This document shows positions 7,139 through 11,088 of a stretch of DNA of 11,088 bases, piece after piece. The position numbers and the translations under genes are program-made. The notes under the pieces were generated by a model, which made no database searches, had not been told where the DNA came from, and worked only from the letters and a program-made list of their open reading frames with translations. Positions within the stretch are counted from its first letter, which is position 1, and every line of letters begins with the position of its first letter. The DNA is taken from assembly GCA_002803225.1 (NCBI GenBank), contig NXFV01002052.1, positions 1 through 11,088 of the forward strand, given 5' to 3'. Source of the stretch: Gamarada debralockiae. Lineage: Eukaryota > Ascomycota > Leotiomycetes > Helotiales > Hyphodiscaceae.

Positions 7139-8944
7139 TTACACTAACGCGATTTCTCTCAGATCAGAGATGGTATGGGCATAAATCTCCACTAGCTCCC
7201 CATATATTGCACCATCGATATAGGTTGGTCCAAGAACTTTAAAATGACCGCTCGTAGACGTCGGGCGAATTACAAGCGGCATTCTACATCCGAGGAGAAC
7301 ACAGCAAATGTCCCCGTGTTGAAGAAACGAAGGTCCAAGACCAAAGCGACCATCTTTTGTAATAAAGAATCGTCTTCCATTCAGGCTGGCGTATGCCTCC
7401 CTCTCAAATTGCATCAAATTACCATCGGTTAAGGAACTGTGCTCCGTTTCAACATTTTCCAGTCGGAGAGCGGAGCAGAATTGCGGTGAAGTTTTCTCCC
7501 GGCAATATGCACCAAAGTCCCGCTGCAAAGGTACCGAGCCTCCAGTGTAGGTTCCTCCTACCAATGTCCTCATGAAAGCTTGCGATTGTCCTTCTACATG
7601 AGCTTGTGGAGTGGAATCAGCGTGCAAATTCCAACATCTCTCCACAGTAGTCGGGTTAGTAATTTCGAAAACATTCCATCCAAAGGTTTCAGAGCAAACG
7701 TCAACCGAATCAAATATGAACGCCCAACAATGAAGCATGCTCTCTTGGAAAATAGCCTTGGGAAAATCAGTCTCCGCACAGTAGTCGGCGTTCCAGGATT
7801 GATGGTCATTGGAATAAGCCAATTTTGCCTTGTGGACTTTCGGTATCCAGGAGGGAAATTCTTCCATATCGGCTAGAGTAAAATGGGAAATGGTACAGAG
7901 AAAGTCGAGTCGTTGATCTCGCTCATATAGACTCTGAGCAAGTCGCTGACACGCGTCGTCGATACTGATCGTGTAGTCTGCCTCGAGTATACAACTTCCA
8001 TCTTTAGCTTTGGCAGCAGGGTGTCCAAGGAATGCATAAATGTGGTCGAGGGGATTGGTGGCTTCAAAACGGGATGAACTTATAAGTATCTTGTTGAAGG
8101 TCGGATTTGCTCGCCGTGCCAGAGATTCTTGCCATGCTCGGAGGAGACGTGTTTCCTGGATCCAAGTCTTTTTCGTTGTATACGTGATTAGGGTGTAAGC
8201 AAAAGCATCAGCCCACCGTCCCACGTGAAAATCATAGTTGAGATCTGATCGCCAACTCAATAAGTAAGCGGCTTGAATGACTTCACTGAGACTTATAGAA
8301 GCTTCCCCGTAGAAAATCCACGCAGTAGAGGCAAATGCTACTTCCTGTAGCACCCAGACACGGCCAAACCAGGGCTCGAGCCAGAAGAGGTAAAGGGCAT
8401 CAGATTCTGAAGGGTCACGGAAGAGCCGGTTCCGGTCCACCAATATTGGAACATTCGCCACTGCTCTCCATGGATTATCCGCAAGTTCAGTCTCTACAAT
8501 CTGAGAGTCGATGTACTCGTTGATCGCGCGGAGGAGTCGAAAAGCCTTTTCCACTTCAAGATTTGGGGCTTCCCCTAGCCAAACTAAGACTCCAACTGCG
8601 CGGTCGTAAATCTCGCCCATCATGCTGACTTGAACCCCTTTTTCCTTGTCATTTGCCTGATTTATACATATAGCATCAGCCCATAGGATCCGAGCCATCT
8701 CGGAATATCGAAAGCGTTTGAATCCAGAGTAAAGGCTGTATGTAATGTCTACAGCCTGTCCGGAGCAGATAACATCTTCTACATCTTCTGGGTCTCCCCA
8801 GCAATATGAGATTGATTCGTAAGGAGGCGCACTCTTCAGTTCGGTTGTAAAAAGTTCAAGTTCAATATCGTTATCGCTCGTGCCGGGGAGAAGTCTCAGA
8901 AGTCGTATCCACTTTCCCTCGGGAAGCTCCTCGTATTGGTACAT
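7139..8944 (-). CDS. HET-domain (heterokaryon incompatibility) protein
   Basis: 601 residues, single exon, apparently intact. HET-domain proteins act in fungal allorecognition, where some trigger cell death after fusion of unlike strains; most family members have no tested role. Motifs of PF06985 stand in order: IRLLRLLPG (13-21), YESISYCWG (42-50), LWADAICINQ (87-96), QVSMMGEIYDRAVGVLVWLG (105-124), and the downstream W-F-x-R-x-W-x-x-Q-E signature (PWFGRVWVLQEVAFA, 191-205). The C-terminal part FFITKDGRFGLG (526-537), HGDICCVLLG and YIDGAIYGEL is the usual ending of long HET proteins. No extra partner domain (NACHT, WD40, ankyrin) is fused. The ATG at 8944 gives the usual short lead before IRLL; its context is poor (T at -3), but no better upstream ATG is in frame with the domain. 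The stop (7139-7141) is 34 bp from the AT-rich TIR element. Confidence 0.93.
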   Translation of the reverse strand: MYQYEELPEGKWIRLLRLLPGTSDNDIELELFTTELKSAPPYESISYCWGDPEDVEDVICSGQAVDITYSLYSGFKRFRYSEMARILWADAICINQANDKEKGVQVSMMGEIYDRAVGVLVWLGEAPNLEVEKAFRLLRAINEYIDSQIVETELADNPWRAVANVPILVDRNRLFRDPSESDALYLFWLEPWFGRVWVLQEVAFASTAWIFYGEASISLSEVIQAAYLLSWRSDLNYDFHVGRWADAFAYTLITYTTKKTWIQETRLLRAWQESLARRANPTFNKILISSSRFEATNPLDHIYAFLGHPAAKAKDGSCILEADYTISIDDACQRLAQSLYERDQRLDFLCTISHFTLADMEEFPSWIPKVHKAKLAYSNDHQSWNADYCAETDFPKAIFQESMLHCWAFIFDSVDVCSETFGWNVFEITNPTTVERCWNLHADSTPQAHVEGQSQAFMRTLVGGTYTGGSVPLQRDFGAYCREKTSPQFCSALRLENVETEHSSLTDGNLMQFEREAYASLNGRRFFITKDGRFGLGPSFLQHGDICCVLLGCRMPLVIRPTSTSGHFKVLGPTYIDGAIYGELVEIYAHTISDLREIALV

Positions 8945-9635
8945 GGAAGAAATGGTGCAAGAGCAGACTTATGGCTCCTTTCTGTCCTCCTGTTGCTTAT
9001 CAATGGGTTGGATGACTTCGGAAAAGCTGAGGGAAACGTTACCTTGTTGGTGAGGCTCGGGGACCTCTGATGAGCAGAGGACCGTTGTGATGAATACCGA
9101 AACAAATATAGCAAACCTAGGTAGCCCCACGTTATAAAAGATCGGCAAAGAACGACTTTAGATGTGAGGTCGAGATGATGTTGAATATTGAGGACGTTGC
9201 CCCCGCTTTTCAGGCTAAATTTATGCCATGTAATATTGGTCCGCTTGCGCCTCGAATAGGAGGCTCCGGCCCCCACCATCTTCCAGCTCGAAGTAGTGAA
9301 ATGTCATGATCTAGCGATCTGAATGAGCAGAACCACTCAAGCTGAGAACTAGTTAGGCGATTCGGCTAGCTTCCCCCTTGACAGAAAAGGGGCAAGGTCA
9401 CGTGCAGCTCAACTTTCCTTGAGAAGGTCCACAATAGAAGATCGCCTGGGCTGTCTCTAAATTCAGGCTACTGAGCCAAGTTACCTGTCTTATATATCAG
9501 AAACAGATCGACTTACCATAAAACGGTATTGTCAAAAATACTCTGCTCTCGGGTTTCTTTGAATTGTCTCCATCGTTGAGGATTAGGTGTTAACAATGTT
9601 ATTTGATTTTGGCTAATAACTACCGTACATCTTGA
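8945..9635. other. Upstream region of the HET gene
   Basis: No gene seen. This is the probable 5' UTR and promoter of the leftward HET gene. Minus-strand TATA-like sequences occur near 9130-9138 (TTTATAAC) and 9483-9493 (TGATATATAAG). A CACGTG palindrome (E-box, a bHLH-type site) lies at 9399-9404. A minus open frame of 127 codons (8896-9279) overlaps the HET start in another frame and shows no domain, so I left it out. None of the sites can be shown to act. Confidence 0.4.
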
Positions 9636-9943
9636 AGTACCAGTTCCTGGTTTCAAAAGGCAGCAGCACCACCCGAACCTCCAGGAGCTTCCATCTCAAT
9701 TTACCAGCTCCCTCCTCGAACTATCGGCAGTGACCAAGACCCAGACCCTAGTACAGATCTACTCCAAGCTACGTTAGTGCTTGCAAAATAATCGAGTGAC
9801 TGGAGGACAGAGCGATCTGTATTCAGTTGGAGCAACTCCGGATCTGTCCTAATATCCTCCGCCCTGAAGAACTAAAGCAGCAGACTCGGACGACTTACTA
9901 TCCTGCGTTCGAGTGGCTACCCGACCAGAGACCTTCCGCATAA
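9636..9943 (+). other. Two short open frames, possible decayed exon
   Basis: Plus-strand frame 9636-9791 is open and reads as a Pro-rich then acidic segment (AAAPPEPPGASISIYQLPPR, GSDQDPDPSTDLL). A second frame (9800-9943) contains LRPEELKQQTRTTYYPAFEW before TAA 9941-9943. Neither has a usable ATG. They would connect only by a frameshift near 9790-9800. The residue mix is more protein-like than the neighbouring frames, but I recognise no family. It may be a relic of a gene or retroelement, or chance. Confidence 0.25.
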
Positions 9944-10210
9944 GCCACATCTCTTCCAATGGGATCGTTGCGGTATTTAGTTCAAATGCATCATCCCCGG
10001 TACTCTCCGCTGACAGAGGTTCTCCCGTCTACGGTGAGATCTCCCGTGATCAGTTAGTACAAGTCTCCAAGGGGAAAATCCACCCTACGCTATCACCCCG
10101 CGCGTACTTCCAAATTCAGACGCACAGTAACTTGCCACGTTGACCCGTCGGTTACTGTCACTCACAGCTTAGAGTTCTTCGTGTTGATAGGTCTAGAAGG
10201 TACGGTGATA
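9944..10210. other. Region without a supportable gene
   Basis: I see nothing definite. A plus-strand frame from 9913 to 10143 stays open with an ATG, but it overlaps the frame above, has no domain and looks like chance. Confidence 0.35.
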
Positions 10211-10295
10211 TCTAGGGACAGGCAGCAGGTTATCGGTACAGGTAACAAGATATCGGTACAGGCAGCAGGCTATCGGGACAGGCAACAGGAATAAG
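10211..10295. repeat. 20-bp minisatellite
   Basis: Three full 20-bp units at 10221-10240, 10241-10260 and 10261-10280 (consensus near GGCAGCAGGCTATCGGTACA). A partial unit precedes them (10211-10220) and a worn partial copy follows (10281-10295). Units differ mostly by transitions (GGTAACAAGA versus GGCAGCAGGC). A minus-strand open frame runs across it, but the repetition explains its openness. Confidence 0.85.
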
Positions 10296-10730
10296 CTGTA
10301 TCAAGCTGTAGATATAACAGAAGGGTTGAACTATGTAGGAAAGGATAGAGATTTTGAATTGAAGCTTTCGCAACCTATTTTGGACTAGCGCTATATACAC
10401 CTTAGTATTAGGGTTCTCATAACAACACTTCGGCCTCCCGTTCTTGTGTTGAGCTGACCCACAGGGACCTGAAGAGTCAGTGCAACGTCTCACCGTCAAC
10501 CGACGAGATGCTACAGGCTAGGAAATCGACGACAGCTAGATACTGCAAACAGAAACCTGACTTGACGGAATCAGAATAACGCCATGGTTCAGGACGATAC
10601 ACACACTACTGACTAATAGAAAGTATGCGAGTAGTTTAAAACCCGCCTCACTAAGTGGCTAGGGTTAGGACGTGCTTAGGGCCTCAAGGGTGGGGTGAGG
10701 GGTGATGCAAGGCCGGCTTCAGATATGCCT
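10296..10730. other. Region without a recognisable gene
   Basis: I see nothing definable on either strand. It contains a short TAGGGTTAGG motif (about 10661-10670) and a G-rich stretch (about 10687-10705), neither long enough to call a structure. Confidence 0.4.
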
Positions 10731-10834
10731 CTGATTGGCGGAGGCCGGAGCAGAGCGATATATCATTTCCATCCGACACACAACAAAACTTCTCTCGACC
10801 CAAGCTCTTTGCTTGCAAGTGCCTACTGATTGGC
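10731..10834. promoter_or_regulatory. Paired inverted CCAAT boxes with a TATA-like site
   Basis: The 9-mer CTGATTGGC occurs twice, at 10731-10739 and 10826-10834; each is a reverse-strand CCAAT box, the site of the Hap/CBF complex. Between them lies GATATATC (about 10757-10764), followed by an A/C-rich leader-like stretch. This resembles a promoter for a gene reading rightward out of the window, but no start is visible here. Confidence 0.35.
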
Positions 10835-11088
10835 TAGGGCCATGAGTTGCTCCAGGGTAGCTTAGCCAGTTTTATCACATGTGTTTGGTCGAACTGATAA
10901 ATCATATGTACAGTACAATCACGTGGCAGGAGTGACCATAAAACCTACCCCTCGATTCAGAGGCATATATCTCAACCAAAACACACCAACTTCCAGCCAC
11001 CAGGGATTGACAGAATTCGGGCACCACTTCAAAAATCCAACTCTTAATAACTTTAAAACGCAAAGTCCAAATGAACTATAAATTACAC
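10835..11088. other. Right edge, possible promoter sequence
   Basis: A CACGTG palindrome sits at 10920-10925, and a TATATC site near 10966 is followed by an A/C-rich stretch like a fungal leader. The open frame from 10881 to 11081 begins without ATG and shows no domain, so I do not call it coding. Confidence 0.3.

Noticed and set aside
7139..8944. Link between the ankyrin relic and the HET gene as one NLR-like system
   Set aside because: They lie about 4 kb apart on opposite strands with unrelated genes between, and the ankyrin piece is broken.
8896..9279. Minus-strand open frame overlapping the HET start
   Set aside because: Wrong frame for HET and no domain. It lies in the probable 5' UTR.
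10230..10499. Minus-strand open frame of 89 codons
   Set aside because: Its openness comes partly from the 20-bp minisatellite, and it has no domain.
10660..10671. Telomere-like TAGGGTTAGG
   Set aside because: Fewer than two repeat units; consistent with chance.
10881..11081. Open frame at the right edge
   Set aside because: It starts without ATG in a promoter-like region and has no recognisable domain.
1..11088. tRNA, rRNA or CRISPR
   Set aside because: No B-box-like tRNA core, no rRNA-like sequence and no regularly spaced repeat-spacer array was seen by eye on either strand.

Overview
The window looks like nuclear DNA from a filamentous ascomycete (Pezizomycotina). The evidence is a HET-domain gene, an ascomycete-type GH72/CBM43 cell-wall enzyme relic, a 51-bp intron with fungal splice signals (GTAAGT, a CTAAT-type branch site, CAG), a pyrimidine-rich leader before an ATG, and an AT-rich element with terminal inverted repeats. 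Residue style in the two dead enzymes reminded me of Leotiomycetes proteins, but that is an impression and not a demonstration.

Layout. About 1-440 holds no supportable gene, apart from a C-homopolymer tract. About 423-1980 (+) is a badly broken GH72 beta-1,3-glucanosyltransferase with a C-terminal CBM43 (X8) domain. At 1980 it stops in its Ser/Thr-rich tail. The next ~400 bp carry, on the opposite strand, a Ser-rich linker, one transmembrane helix and a cytoplasmic tail, as if the 3' end of a membrane-protein gene had been inverted. About 2500-3153 (+) is a broken ankyrin-repeat fragment. 3650-4468 (+) is an apparently intact GNAT-type N-acetyltransferase. Converging on it, 4640 to about 5740 (-) is a broken heme-haloperoxidase/peroxygenase-family gene that still holds a clean intron. 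About 5750-6600 shows no recognisable gene. 6609-7104 is a G/C-rich inverted repeat followed by an AT-rich TIR element containing a diverged tandem duplication of about 200 bp. 7139-8944 (-) is an intact 601-residue HET-domain protein whose stop codon lies only 34 bp from the element. 8945-11088 is mostly non-coding: the HET upstream region, two short gene-less open frames, a 20-bp minisatellite and promoter-like motifs near the right edge.

The two intact genes (GNAT and HET) do not form an obvious pathway. The window reads as a decaying accessory region: three or four gene relics, a mobile-element remnant, and one fast-evolving allorecognition-type gene. Some nonsense changes (Trp to TAG, Gln to TAA) and the AT-rich element fit C:G to T:A decay such as repeat-induced point mutation (RIP), but indels are at least as important. 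I found no convincing new multi-gene system. The strongest leads are the strand-flipped GH72 tail and the TIR element beside the HET gene.
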